Source: Caballeronia mineralivorans PML1(12)
GTDB lineage: Bacteria; Pseudomonadota; Gammaproteobacteria; Burkholderiales; Burkholderiaceae
NCBI RefSeq assembly: GCF_001028175.1
Contig: NZ_AEJF01000001.1
Span: 1 to 54,528 of the forward strand
Direction of reading: 5' to 3'
Length of the DNA stretch: 54,528 nt
Below are positions 9,108 through 17,564 of this stretch, piece by piece. Under the pieces are notes generated by a model. That model made no database searches and was not told where the DNA came from. It saw only the letters and a list, made by a program, of their open reading frames with translations. The number at the start of each line of letters is the position of its first letter. The stretch's first letter is position 1. The translations under genes were made by a program, and so were the position numbers.

Positions 9108-10649
9108 ATGAGTTTTCGCGACATAGAGATTCGGACGCTGGGCATTGTCGGCAGCGGCGCCATGGGACGCGGCATTGCGCAGATCGCGGCGCTGGGCGGC
9201 CTGACCGTCCGTCTGTACGACACCAACCAGCAAGCCATCGCGGCCGCGAGCGACTATCTCGCCGATACCCTGAACAAACTCGCCGCAAAAGGCAAGCTGA
9301 ACGAAGCCGACGCGCACGCCGCGCTGGCACGCATTCATGCGGCCGGCGCAATCGGCGACCTGGCCGATTGCGATGTGGTGATCGAAGCGATTGTGGAAAA
9401 GCTGGAGATCAAGCGCGAGTTGTTCCGCGAGCTGGAGGGTGTGGTCGGCGAGCAGTGCATCCTGGCGTCGAACACGTCGTCGCTATCGATTACCGCTATT
9501 GCCGCCGGATGTGCGAAACCGGAGCGCGTGGTTGGCCTCCACTTCTTCAACCCCGTGCCGCTGATGAAAGTGGTCGAAGTGATCGACGGCTTGCGCGGCG
9601 ACCCCGCCGCCGGCGACGCGCTGATGGCGCTCGGCCGTCAAATGGGCCACACAGCCGTGCGTGCGAAGGACATGCCCGGATTCATCGTGAATCACGCCGG
9701 GCGCGGCATGAATACCGAAGGCCTGCGGATCGCGAGCGAAGGCGTGGCGAGTTTCGCCGATATCGACCGGATCATGCGCGAACAAGCCGGCTTCCGGCTC
9801 GGGCCATTCGAGTTGCTCGACCTGACAGCGCTCGACGTCTCACATCCGGTGATGGAATCGATCTATCACCAGTTCTATGAAGAACCGCGCTTTACGCCAT
9901 CGCCGATTACGGGCACGCGACTCGCCGGTGGTTTGATCGGGCGCAAGGTTGGTGAAGGCTTTTATAAGTACGTGGACGGCAAGCAGCAGATTCCAGATGA
10001 AGCGCCCGCGCCTGCAACGCTGCCGCGTCGCGTGTGGGTGAGCCGCTCATCTGCCCATGCGCGTGAGGAAGTGTTCAAGCTGATCGCGAAGATGGAAGCG
10101 AATGTCACCATCGATACCGGCGGCACGCCCGCGTTGGATTCGCTGATCATCGTCACGCCGCTCGGTCACGATGCGACCACTGCGTGCGTCGCGGAAAAGC
10201 TGGATGCGTCGCGCACGGTGGCTATCGATACGTTGTTCCCGCTCGCCGATGCCGCGCGCCGCACGATCATGACAACGCCCGCCACGACTGCCGAATTCCG
10301 CGACGCCGCACACGCGCTGTTCGCTTTCGATGGCGTTCCAGTCACCGTGATCCGCGATTCGACCGGTTTTGTCGCGCAGCGTGTGGTCGCGACCATCGTC
10401 AACATTGGTTGCGATATCGCGCAGCAACGCATCGCGACGCCAGCCGATATCGATCTCGCCGTGACGCTCGGCCTTGGCTATCCGCGCGGTCCGCTCGCCC
10501 TCGGCGATGCGCTCGGCGCGAGCACCCTCCTCACTATCCTGCGCAACATGCAGGCTGTGCTCGGCGATCCGCGTTATCGTCCGTCGCCGTGGCTCACGCG
10601 CCGTGCGCAACTCGGCCTGTCCCTTACCTTCGATGAGGCCGCACAATGA
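9108..10649 (+). CDS. 3-hydroxyacyl-CoA dehydrogenase, two C-terminal domains (PaaH-like)
   Basis: A 513-residue NAD-dependent dehydrogenase starting at the ATG 9108 with AAGGAG upstream; an in-frame GTG at 9096 overlaps that site and is rejected. The Rossmann GxGxxG is VGSGAMGRGIAQ (residues ~14-25). NTSSLSIT and GLHFFNPVP carry the catalytic Ser/His/Asn set. Two HCDH C-terminal domains follow: DMPGFIVNHAGRGMN, and near the end DSTGFVAQRVVATI. This architecture matches PaaH-type 3-hydroxyadipyl/3-hydroxyacyl-CoA dehydrogenases, but no other phenylacetate genes are present, so the acyl substrate is open. It overlaps the next gene by four bases (ATGA). Confidence 0.9.
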   Translation: MSFRDIEIRTLGIVGSGAMGRGIAQIAALGGLTVRLYDTNQQAIAAASDYLADTLNKLAAKGKLNEADAHAALARIHAAGAIGDLADCDVVIEAIVEKLEIKRELFRELEGVVGEQCILASNTSSLSITAIAAGCAKPERVVGLHFFNPVPLMKVVEVIDGLRGDPAAGDALMALGRQMGHTAVRAKDMPGFIVNHAGRGMNTEGLRIASEGVASFADIDRIMREQAGFRLGPFELLDLTALDVSHPVMESIYHQFYEEPRFTPSPITGTRLAGGLIGRKVGEGFYKYVDGKQQIPDEAPAPATLPRRVWVSRSSAHAREEVFKLIAKMEANVTIDTGGTPALDSLIIVTPLGHDATTACVAEKLDASRTVAIDTLFPLADAARRTIMTTPATTAEFRDAAHALFAFDGVPVTVIRDSTGFVAQRVVATIVNIGCDIAQQRIATPADIDLAVTLGLGYPRGPLALGDALGASTLLTILRNMQAVLGDPRYRPSPWLTRRAQLGLSLTFDEAAQ

Positions 10650-11434
10650 GCGCCGAACTGCTCTCCGTCCGGCCCGCCGAAAGTGACACCACGCTTGTGC
10701 TCAAGCTGTCCAACCCGGGCGCGCGCAACGCGTTGCATCCGGATATGTACGCGGCCGGTATCGAAGCGATGAATACCGCTGAACGCGATTCATCGGTGCG
10801 TGCCATCGTGCTGACCGGCGCCGATAACTTCTTTTGCGCCGGCGGTAATCTGAACCGGTTGCTCGAGAATCGCGCGAAGGATCCCTCGGTGCAGGCAGCG
10901 AGTATCGACATGCTCGGGGAATGGATCGTGGCGCTGAGGTCATCGACGAAACCGGTGATCGCGGCCGTCGAAGGCGCGGCGGCCGGCGCGGGTTTCTCGC
11001 TCGCGCTGGCGTGCGATCTGCTGGTCGCCGCCGACGATGCCAAGTTCGTCATGTCCTACGCTCGCGTGGGCCTCACGCCCGATGGCGGCGGCTCGTGGTT
11101 TCTCACACGCGCGTTGCCGCGTGCGCTCGCCACCGAAATCCTGCTCGAAGCGAAGCCGATTGACGCAACGCGACTGCACGAAGTCGGCGTCGTGAACCGC
11201 GTGACGAAGCCGGGCGAGGCGCTCGACGCCGCCATCGCCTGGGCGGATGAACTGGGCCGCATGGCACCGAAAGCGCTCGCTCGGATCAAGATGCTGATCG
11301 CTGCCGCCGAGACACAGCCGTTGGCGGAACAACTGGACGCCGAACGCGATGGTTTCGTCGATGCACTGCATAACGGCAACGCGCTCGAAGGCATCAACGC
11401 GTTCCTCGAAAAGCGGCCACCGCTCTATAAATGA
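10646..11434 (+). CDS. Enoyl-CoA hydratase/isomerase family protein (crotonase fold)
   Basis: A 262-residue crotonase. The first oxyanion-hole segment FFCAGGNLNRL and the second VEGAAAGAGFSLALACD are intact. At the position where classic hydratases have their second catalytic Glu the sequence reads GLTPDGGGSW, with Asp, as in PaaG-type and delta3-delta2 enoyl-CoA isomerases. An isomerase or atypical hydratase is therefore more likely than a standard crotonase. It sits in an ATGA-overlapping operon between the dehydrogenase and the histidine phosphatase, so the three are translationally coupled. Confidence 0.88.
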   Translation: MSAELLSVRPAESDTTLVLKLSNPGARNALHPDMYAAGIEAMNTAERDSSVRAIVLTGADNFFCAGGNLNRLLENRAKDPSVQAASIDMLGEWIVALRSSTKPVIAAVEGAAAGAGFSLALACDLLVAADDAKFVMSYARVGLTPDGGGSWFLTRALPRALATEILLEAKPIDATRLHEVGVVNRVTKPGEALDAAIAWADELGRMAPKALARIKMLIAAAETQPLAEQLDAERDGFVDALHNGNALEGINAFLEKRPPLYK

Positions 11435-12165
11435 CCTCCACCACGTCTACGTACGAACTGCCCAAACGCCGCCGCATCTTCCTGATGCGTCACGGCGACG
11501 TCACTTACTTCGACGCAAGCGGCCGCGCCATCGATCCGGAAAGCGTGCCGCTGAATGAACGCGGCCGCGACGAAGCGAGCGCCGCGGGAAGCGAGTTCAA
11601 GGCGCAACAGATTCGCTTCGATAAGGTCATCGCAAGCGGTTTGCCGCGCACCCTTGAGACGGCACAACGCGTGCTGGCCGAAACCGGTCAGCAGATCGAC
11701 ATCGATGTCTGGCCGCAATGGCAGGAGATTCGCGGCGGCCGGCTGGGTGATCTGCCATCCAAGGATTTCGAGCGCGCGTTTCTCAGCGTGTTCGATGGCA
11801 TCGTGCCCGAAACAACAGCGTTTCTTGGTGGTGAAACCATCGGTGAACTGCTCGATCGCGTGCTGCCGCCGCTGCAACGACTGCGCGACGATGCATCGTG
11901 GGACACCGTGCTGCTTGTGCTGCACGGCGGCGTCAATCGCGCGTTGTTGTCGCATGCGATCACCGGCGGCGGCCGCACGTTTTTCGGCCATCTTTCGCAG
12001 ACCACGGGCTGTATCAACGCGCTCGATGTCGGCGATAAACCGGGCGACTGGGTGATCCGCGCGCTGAACCATTCACCGCCCTCGCCGCTTCACGCCACCG
12101 TACGAAACACGACGATGGAACTGCTCTACGCGCAATTCGTCCGCTTTAAATCACTTATGAAGTAA
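11431..12165 (+). CDS. Histidine phosphatase family protein (phosphoglycerate mutase-like)
   Basis: A 244-residue branch-1 histidine phosphatase. The catalytic FLMRHGDVTYF motif is at residues 17-27 (His21 is the phospho-acceptor), SGLPRTLETAQ supplies the second Arg, and LVLHGGVNRALL gives the second His. EIRGGRLGD carries the acid/base Glu. Its start overlaps the previous stop by four bases, tying it to the acyl-CoA operon. The substrate is unknown; a small phosphorylated intermediate from the nearby phosphotransferase is an attractive but unproven idea. Confidence 0.88.
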   Translation: MTSTTSTYELPKRRRIFLMRHGDVTYFDASGRAIDPESVPLNERGRDEASAAGSEFKAQQIRFDKVIASGLPRTLETAQRVLAETGQQIDIDVWPQWQEIRGGRLGDLPSKDFERAFLSVFDGIVPETTAFLGGETIGELLDRVLPPLQRLRDDASWDTVLLVLHGGVNRALLSHAITGGGRTFFGHLSQTTGCINALDVGDKPGDWVIRALNHSPPSPLHATVRNTTMELLYAQFVRFKSLMK

Positions 12166-12269
12166 CAGTCGCTATGGGGCTTGAACGCAGAACGACAGCG
12201 TCGAGAACGACGCGGGTCTGCGAGGTCACTAACGAGCGCTTAACGAACGCAAGACCGGAGGAGACAACG

Positions 12270-13379
12270 ATGGCTTCAAACGACACGCCCGCGCCACAGG
12301 ATTTTTCAGCGTTCGAAGGAACGCGTCCGGTCAACGAGCGGCAACAGTTCGATATCTCGGCGTTATCGGGGTGGCTCGAAACCCACGTCGATGGCTTTGC
12401 CGGTCCGGTCAGCGTCGAGCAATTCGCCGGCGGTCAATCGAATCCCACCTTCAAGTTGATTACGCCCGCGCGCAGTTACGTGATGCGGTCGAAGCCGGGG
12501 CCGGCGGCGAAGTTGTTGCCATCGGCGCATGCGATCGATCGCGAATATCGCGTGATGGATGCGCTCGCCGGCACCGACGTTCCGGTCGCGAAAATGTTCG
12601 CGCTGTGCGAGGACGAAAGCGTCATCGGGCGCGCGTTCTACGTGATGGAGTTCATTGAAGGACGCGTGTTGTGGGATCAGGCGCTGCCGGGCATGGCGCC
12701 GTCCGAACGCGGAGCGATCTACGACGAAATGAACCGCGTAATCGCGGCGCTCCATTCGGTCGATATCGCGCAAGCCGGCCTCGAAACCTACGGCAAGCCC
12801 GGCAACTATTTCGAGCGTCAGATAGGTCGCTGGAGCAAGCAATACGTCGCGTCGGAGACCGAGCCTATTGACGCGATGAACAAGCTGATCGAATGGCTGC
12901 CGAAGCATATTCCGCGTGGCGCAGAAGGCGCGCCGGCGGAGCGTGTATCGATCGTTCATGGCGACTTCCGGCTCGACAACCTGATCTTCCATCCGACCGA
13001 ACCACGCGTGCTCGCCGTGCTCGACTGGGAGCTGTCCACGCTCGGCGATCCGCTCGCCGATTTCGCTTACCACTGCATGGCGTGGCACGTCGATCCGACG
13101 CAATTTCGCGGTATCGGCGGCCTCGACTGGGCGGCGCTCGGCATTCCCGATGAAGACGAATACGTCGCGAAATATCTTGCCCGCACGGGCCTTGCAATCC
13201 AGGGCGACTGGAATTTCTACCTCGCCTACAACATGTTCCGCATCGCCGCGATCTTGCAGGGAATCATGAAGCGCGTGAGCGAAGGCACGGCGGCAAGCGC
13301 GCAAGCTATCGACGCAGGAAAGCGCGCAAAACCGATGGCTGAACTCGCGTGGTCGTATGCGCAGAAAGTTGGTGAATAG
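12270..13379 (+). CDS. APH-type phosphotransferase family protein, ACAD10/11- and LvaA-like
   Basis: A 369-residue aminoglycoside-phosphotransferase/choline-kinase fold protein. The ATG at 12270 is chosen for its strong GGAGGAG ribosome site; an earlier start at 12174 has none. The nucleotide loop is [12 protein letters not shown], the catalytic loop [12 protein letters not shown] (HGDxxxxN), and the metal site [16 protein letters not shown]. This subfamily adjoins or is fused to acyl-CoA dehydrogenases, as in ACAD10/11 and Pseudomonas LvaA, which phosphorylate 4-hydroxyacyl-CoA. The partner dehydrogenase begins only 19 bases downstream. It is not an antibiotic-resistance enzyme on this evidence. 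Confidence 0.85.
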   Translation: MASNDTPAPQDFSAFEGTRPVNERQQFDISALSGWLETHVDGFAGPVSVEQFAGGQSNPTFKLITPARSYVMRSKPGPAAKLLPSAHAIDREYRVMDALAGTDVPVAKMFALCEDESVIGRAFYVMEFIEGRVLWDQALPGMAPSERGAIYDEMNRVIAALHSVDIAQAGLETYGKPGNYFERQIGRWSKQYVASETEPIDAMNKLIEWLPKHIPRGAEGAPAERVSIVHGDFRLDNLIFHPTEPRVLAVLDWELSTLGDPLADFAYHCMAWHVDPTQFRGIGGLDWAALGIPDEDEYVAKYLARTGLAIQGDWNFYLAYNMFRIAAILQGIMKRVSEGTAASAQAIDAGKRAKPMAELAWSYAQKVGE

Positions 13380-13398
13380 AGATCAATCAGGAGACGAC

Positions 13399-14613
13399 AT
13401 GAATTTCGATTACACGCCGAAAGTGCAGGAACTGCGCCAAAAGCTGACCAGCTTTTTTGACGAACATATCTATCCGAACGAGCGCGCTTTCACCAGTGAG
13501 GTCGCGGCAAACCGGGCAAACGGCAACGCATGGATTCCGACGGAGCTCATCGAAACGCTGAAAGAAAAAGCCCGCGACGCCGGCCTGTGGAATCTGTTCC
13601 TGCCCGCCTCCGAACGCGGTGCCGGACTGAGCAATCTGGAATACGCGCCGCTCTGCGAGATCATGGGCCGCGTGCCATGGGCGCCCGAAGTGTTCAATTG
13701 CGGTGCACCGGACACGGGCAATATGGAGACCATCGAACGTTATGGCAGCGATCAGCAAAAGCAGCAATGGCTCGAACCTCTACTGCAAGGCCAGATTCGC
13801 TCAGCGTTCCTGATGACCGAGCCGGATGTGGCTTCGTCGGACGCCACGAACATTCAGTGCAGCATTGTGCGCGACGCCGACAGCTATGTGATCAACGGCC
13901 ACAAATGGTGGTCGTCAGGCGCCGGCGACCCGCGCTGCAAGGTGTATATCGTGATGGGCAAGACCGATCCGGACGCACCGAAACATCAGCAGCAATCGAT
14001 GATCCTCGTTCCCGCCGATGCCACCGGCATCACCGTGCACCGGCCGCTCGCGGTCTTCGGCTACGACGACGCCCCACACGGCCACATGGATATCATGCTG
14101 GAAAACGTCCGCGTGCCGGTATCGAATATGTTGCTCGGCGAAGGACGCGGTTTTGAAATCGCGCAGGGGCGTCTTGGGCCGGGCCGGATTCATCACTGCA
14201 TGCGCCTGATCGGATTGGCTGAACGCGCACTCGAACTGATGTCGAAGCGGACACTGCAACGCGTCGCTTTCGGCAAGCCGATCGCCGCGCACGGCGTGAC
14301 GCAGGAGCGCATTGCCGAGGCACGCATCATGATCGAACAGGCGCGTCTGCTAACGCTGAAAGCGGCTTACATGATGGATACCGTCGGTAATAAGGGCGCG
14401 CGCGGAGAGATCGCGATGATCAAGGTGGTCGCGCCGAATATCGCGTGCCAGATCATCGATTGGGCGATTCAGGCGCATGGCGCCGGTGGCGTGTCGGATG
14501 ATTTTCCACTGGCTTACGCCTATACCCATGCACGGACGCTGAGGCTCGCCGACGGGCCGGATGAAGTGCATCGGAACGCCATCGCCAAGCTGGAGCTCTC
14601 ACGGTACGTGTGA
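13399..14613 (+). CDS. Acyl-CoA dehydrogenase, ACAD10/11- and LvaC-like
   Basis: A 404-residue FAD-dependent acyl-CoA dehydrogenase (start ATG 13399, GGAG upstream). Visible are [16 protein letters not shown] (FAD/substrate loop), [16 protein letters not shown], and the C-terminal helix ending [18 protein letters not shown]. That last motif replaces the usual YEGT catalytic Glu by Asp and is characteristic of ACAD10/11-type enzymes. In that group the adjacent kinase makes a 4-phosphoacyl-CoA whose phosphate is eliminated on the dehydrogenase, giving an enoyl-CoA; the same role here is inferred from neighbour and motif. It is co-transcribed with the phosphotransferase. Confidence 0.9.
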   Translation: MNFDYTPKVQELRQKLTSFFDEHIYPNERAFTSEVAANRANGNAWIPTELIETLKEKARDAGLWNLFLPASERGAGLSNLEYAPLCEIMGRVPWAPEVFNCGAPDTGNMETIERYGSDQQKQQWLEPLLQGQIRSAFLMTEPDVASSDATNIQCSIVRDADSYVINGHKWWSSGAGDPRCKVYIVMGKTDPDAPKHQQQSMILVPADATGITVHRPLAVFGYDDAPHGHMDIMLENVRVPVSNMLLGEGRGFEIAQGRLGPGRIHHCMRLIGLAERALELMSKRTLQRVAFGKPIAAHGVTQERIAEARIMIEQARLLTLKAAYMMDTVGNKGARGEIAMIKVVAPNIACQIIDWAIQAHGAGGVSDDFPLAYAYTHARTLRLADGPDEVHRNAIAKLELSRYV

Positions 14614-14728
14614 GCCCGCGTTCAGCGTCTTCTTGCGAACTATGGTCTAATTTTCGGCAGCGCTTTTGAGTGGCGACTTCTGCTTGCGCAGGGTCGCCAT
14701 TTTCCCGTGTTCAGCACCAGGAGCAAAG

Positions 14729-15421
14729 ATGATCGATGTCTATAGCTGGGCCACGCCGAACGGCCACAAGATTCATATCATGCTGGAAGAGGTCGGACTC
14801 GAGTACAAAGCGATCCCCATCGATATCGGCGCCGGCGATCAGTTCACGCCCGAGTTTCTGGCTATCAGCCCGAATAACAAGATTCCCGCGATTATCGATA
14901 GCGATGGACCGGACGGTAAGCCGCTCGCGCTCTTTGAATCTGGCGCGATTCTGTTTTATCTTGCCGAGAAGACGGGGAAGTTTTTGCCTCAGGATCCTGT
15001 CGGCCGGTATACAACCATGCAGTGGTTGATGTTCCAGATGGGCGGTGTCGGACCCATGCTCGGCCAGGCGCATCATTTCCGGATTTATGCGCCTGAGAAG
15101 ATCGAATACGCGGTTAACCGATATTCGAACGAAGCCAGACGCTTGTATGGCGTGATGGATAAACGATTGGGCGTGACCCGGTTTCTCGCCGGAAATGAAT
15201 ATTCCATCGCCGATATCGCGACGTTTCCGTGGACGCGGTCCTGGAAAAATCAAGGGATCGAGCTAGACGAATTCCCGAACGTCAAGCGATGGTTTGAGAC
15301 CATTGCCGCGCGGCCGGCTGTTATGAGAGGCGTTGAAGTGCTGGCCTCGGCTCGCAAAGAACTCACCGGCGATAAACAACGCGAAGTTTTATTCGGCGCG
15401 CAGCAGTACGCAAGGCGTTAA
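14729..15421 (+). CDS. Nu-class glutathione S-transferase / disulfide-bond oxidoreductase (YfcG-like)
   Basis: A 230-residue GST from the ATG at 14729 (AGGAG a few bases before). The N-terminus IDVYSWATPNGHKIHIMLEE carries the TPNGHK motif of Nu-class enzymes such as E. coli YfcG, which reduce disulfides using two bound glutathiones. NNKIPAII (cis-Pro) and ALFESGAILFYLAEK complete the glutathione site, and FLAGNEYSIADIATFPW is the C-domain signature. It is 115 bases beyond the acyl-CoA dehydrogenase and probably has its own promoter. Confidence 0.88.
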   Translation: MIDVYSWATPNGHKIHIMLEEVGLEYKAIPIDIGAGDQFTPEFLAISPNNKIPAIIDSDGPDGKPLALFESGAILFYLAEKTGKFLPQDPVGRYTTMQWLMFQMGGVGPMLGQAHHFRIYAPEKIEYAVNRYSNEARRLYGVMDKRLGVTRFLAGNEYSIADIATFPWTRSWKNQGIELDEFPNVKRWFETIAARPAVMRGVEVLASARKELTGDKQREVLFGAQQYARR

Positions 15422-15430
15422 ATGCGCGGA

Positions 15431-15460
15431 AGGCAGGTTCGTCTTTCGAGGAACCTGCCT
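15431..15460. terminator. Hairpin between convergent GST and MaoC genes
   Basis: A 10-bp perfect stem, AGGCAGGTTC with GAACCTGCCT, loop of 10. There is no clear T tract on either side, so it may work as a transcript-end stabiliser or a weak terminator for both convergent transcripts. Confidence 0.55.
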
Positions 15461-15494
15461 GGTTACTGCACACCGGGGCCATGGCCACGAAACT

Positions 15495-15947
15495 TCAAAA
15501 GTAATGCCGGGTGATGAACTCCGCGATGCATACCGGCTTGTCACTGCCTTCTTTCTCAAGCGTGACGCGCCAGATAACCTGCACGCCACTTCCTTCCACG
15601 TCCGTCACCGTTCCCACCACGAACTTCGCCCTCAGCTTCGCTCCGACCGGCACCGGCGCCATGAAGCGCACCTTGTTCATGCCGTAATTCACCCCCATCT
15701 TCTGCTGCATCGGCACGCACTGTTCCAGCCACATCGGGATCAGCGCAAGGGTCAGGAATCCATGCGCAATCGGTCCGCCAAACGGCGATTCTTTTTTCGC
15801 TCTCTCTACGTCGACATGGATCCACTGGTGATCGTTGGTGGCATCGGCGAATTTGTTTACGCGCGGTTGATCGATTTCCAACCACTCGCTCACATATTCG
15901 TCCCGTCCCTCCGCGGCTTTGAACTCGGCTGCGCTCGTTAAGGTCAT
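15495..15947 (-). CDS. MaoC family dehydratase (hot-dog fold)
   Basis: A 150-residue single hot-dog protein with the R-specific hydratase signature: FADATNDHQWIHVD carries the Asp and His of the catalytic dyad, followed by SPFGGPIAHGFLTLAL. It probably hydrates trans-2-enoyl-CoA to (R)-3-hydroxyacyl-CoA. Its ATG overlaps the stop of the upstream MaoC gene by four bases, so the two are translationally coupled and could form a heteromer. It is last in the four-gene - strand acyl-CoA operon. Confidence 0.88.
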   Translation of the reverse strand: MTLTSAAEFKAAEGRDEYVSEWLEIDQPRVNKFADATNDHQWIHVDVERAKKESPFGGPIAHGFLTLALIPMWLEQCVPMQQKMGVNYGMNKVRFMAPVPVGAKLRAKFVVGTVTDVEGSGVQVIWRVTLEKEGSDKPVCIAEFITRHYF

Positions 15948-16402
15948 TGCGTCTCCCCCGGATGACGAAGCCCGAATATAGCCGATGAATCCACGGTCAA
16001 TACCAGTTCGTCGTGCTGGTTATAGGCCTCCCAGCGCGTACCCACGATTCCCCGATCGGGTTTGCTGGCGGACACGCGCTTGCTCAATACCCGCACCGTC
16101 AATCTCACGGTGTCGTTCACCCGGACTGGTTTGATCCAGCGGATGTTATCGAGTCCCGGTGAACCCATCGACGTGGAATCGGACAGCATGTCGCGCACCA
16201 GAATGCCCATCATCGCGGAACACGTGTTCCAGCCGCTAGCGATCAATCCGCCAAACGGCGATGCCTCGCCGCCCGCCTCGCTCAAATGAAAAGGTTGCGG
16301 ATCATAGCGCCCGGCAAATTCGATAATCTCTTCTTTCAGAAACGTATGACCGCTCAATTGCGCCACCGATCCAACCTCGAAATCCTCATAGCTGAACGTC
16401 AT
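15944..16402 (-). CDS. MaoC family dehydratase (hot-dog fold), second copy
   Basis: A 152-residue protein starting MTFSYEDFEVGS at 16402, preferred to an upstream TTG because AGGAGAG precedes it. FAGRYDPQPFHLSE keeps the Asp and His of the hydratase motif and is followed by SPFGGLIASGWNTCSAMMG. It differs clearly from its neighbour, so these are diverged paralogues, not a recent duplication. It lies 30 bases downstream of an acyl-CoA dehydrogenase gene; coupled hydration of that enzyme's product is the natural inference. Confidence 0.88.
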   Translation of the reverse strand: MTFSYEDFEVGSVAQLSGHTFLKEEIIEFAGRYDPQPFHLSEAGGEASPFGGLIASGWNTCSAMMGILVRDMLSDSTSMGSPGLDNIRWIKPVRVNDTVRLTVRVLSKRVSASKPDRGIVGTRWEAYNQHDELVLTVDSSAIFGLRHPGETQ

Positions 16403-16432
16403 CCCCGCTCTCCTTTTCAATGCATCGGTTAT

Positions 16433-17554
16433 TTAAACGTCAGTGTCGGCGAATCCAGGCAGCGACGCAAACCGTGCGACATGATGATCGACATCGCCTA
16501 AGGTCGTCTCGATGATCGATAAACGCTTGAACCAGTGCGCCGCCGCGACTTCGTTCGTCACGCCCATGCCGCCATGCAGCTGCACCGCCTGCTGACCCAC
16601 GAACCGCGCTGCCTGACCGACGCGAACCTTGGCCGCTGAAATTGCCCGGCGGCGTTCATCGGCGTCCCCGCTCGTGTATCGCGCGGCTGCCAGATACGTG
16701 ATCGAGCGCGCCTGCTCGGCATGAATCAGCATCTCGACCATGCGATGCTGCAATGCCTGGAAACGCGCGATCGGCGTGCCGAATTGCTTGCGCTCTTTCG
16801 TGTATTCGACCGTTGCGTGATTCAGCGCGTCGAGTACACCGACGGCTTCAGCGCACAGCAGGAACGTAGCGTAATCGGCAATCCGCTCGAACGTGGCTGC
16901 GCCGGTCTTGGCGCCGCCGAGACGACTGGCGCGCGTACCGGTGAACGTAAGCGTCGCGGCGCGCTGGCCATCGATCGTCCGGTACTCCGTGATCGCTACG
17001 TTTGCCGCTTCACGCGCAACCGCGAACAACGCGATCTCGCCGTTTAGTCGCGCCGGAACGATCCAGTAGTCAGCCTGCGCGCCATGCAGGACCAAAGACT
17101 TCTGGCCGCTCAGCGCGAAGCCATCGCCATTCTCTTTCGCGGTGGTATCGATGGAGAAAAGGTCGTAGCGCGCATGCGGTTCGTGGAACGCCACCGCGAG
17201 CTTGATCTCGCCGCCGGCCGCGCGTTCGAGCAACGCGTTCGCGTGGTCATCGCCTACCAGCCGCAACGCTTCGATACCCACCGCCGTCGCCCAGTACGGC
17301 TCCACTACCAGCGCACGTCCGAGTTCCTGCATCACGACCAGCATATCGACAGGACCGCCGTCGAAACCACCCTGTGCTTCCGGTGCCGGCAATGCCGTCA
17401 GGCCCAGCTCGGCGAACGCCGTCCAATGTTTTGCATCGACACCTTCCTTCGACGCCACGATCTTCTGCCGTGCATCGAACGTGTATTCGTTGTCGAGATA
17501 CCGGCGCAATGCGTCCCTGAACTGTTGCTGCTCATCGGTGAAATTGAAGTCCAT
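16433..17554 (-). CDS. Acyl-CoA dehydrogenase, small-subunit-like partner
   Basis: A 373-residue acyl-CoA dehydrogenase family protein starting MDFNFTDEQQQFRDALRRYL. It has the QLHGGMGVTNEVAAAHWFKR FAD motif, but the usual YEGT catalytic Glu site is replaced by ETTLGDVDHH. Family members of this type (PimD-like, ChsE-like) pair with a larger subunit as heterotetramers, and the adjacent gene at 17565 is a good partner, separated by 10 bases. The substrate is not deducible; dicarboxylyl or branched acyl-CoA is typical for such pairs. Confidence 0.88.
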   Translation of the reverse strand: MDFNFTDEQQQFRDALRRYLDNEYTFDARQKIVASKEGVDAKHWTAFAELGLTALPAPEAQGGFDGGPVDMLVVMQELGRALVVEPYWATAVGIEALRLVGDDHANALLERAAGGEIKLAVAFHEPHARYDLFSIDTTAKENGDGFALSGQKSLVLHGAQADYWIVPARLNGEIALFAVAREAANVAITEYRTIDGQRAATLTFTGTRASRLGGAKTGAATFERIADYATFLLCAEAVGVLDALNHATVEYTKERKQFGTPIARFQALQHRMVEMLIHAEQARSITYLAAARYTSGDADERRRAISAAKVRVGQAARFVGQQAVQLHGGMGVTNEVAAAHWFKRLSIIETTLGDVDHHVARFASLPGFADTDV

Positions 17555-17564
17555 ATGCCGCTCC

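Noticed and set aside
12270..13379. Aminoglycoside resistance gene
   Set aside because: The fold is APH-like, but the neighbouring acyl-CoA dehydrogenase and subfamily motifs indicate metabolic use.
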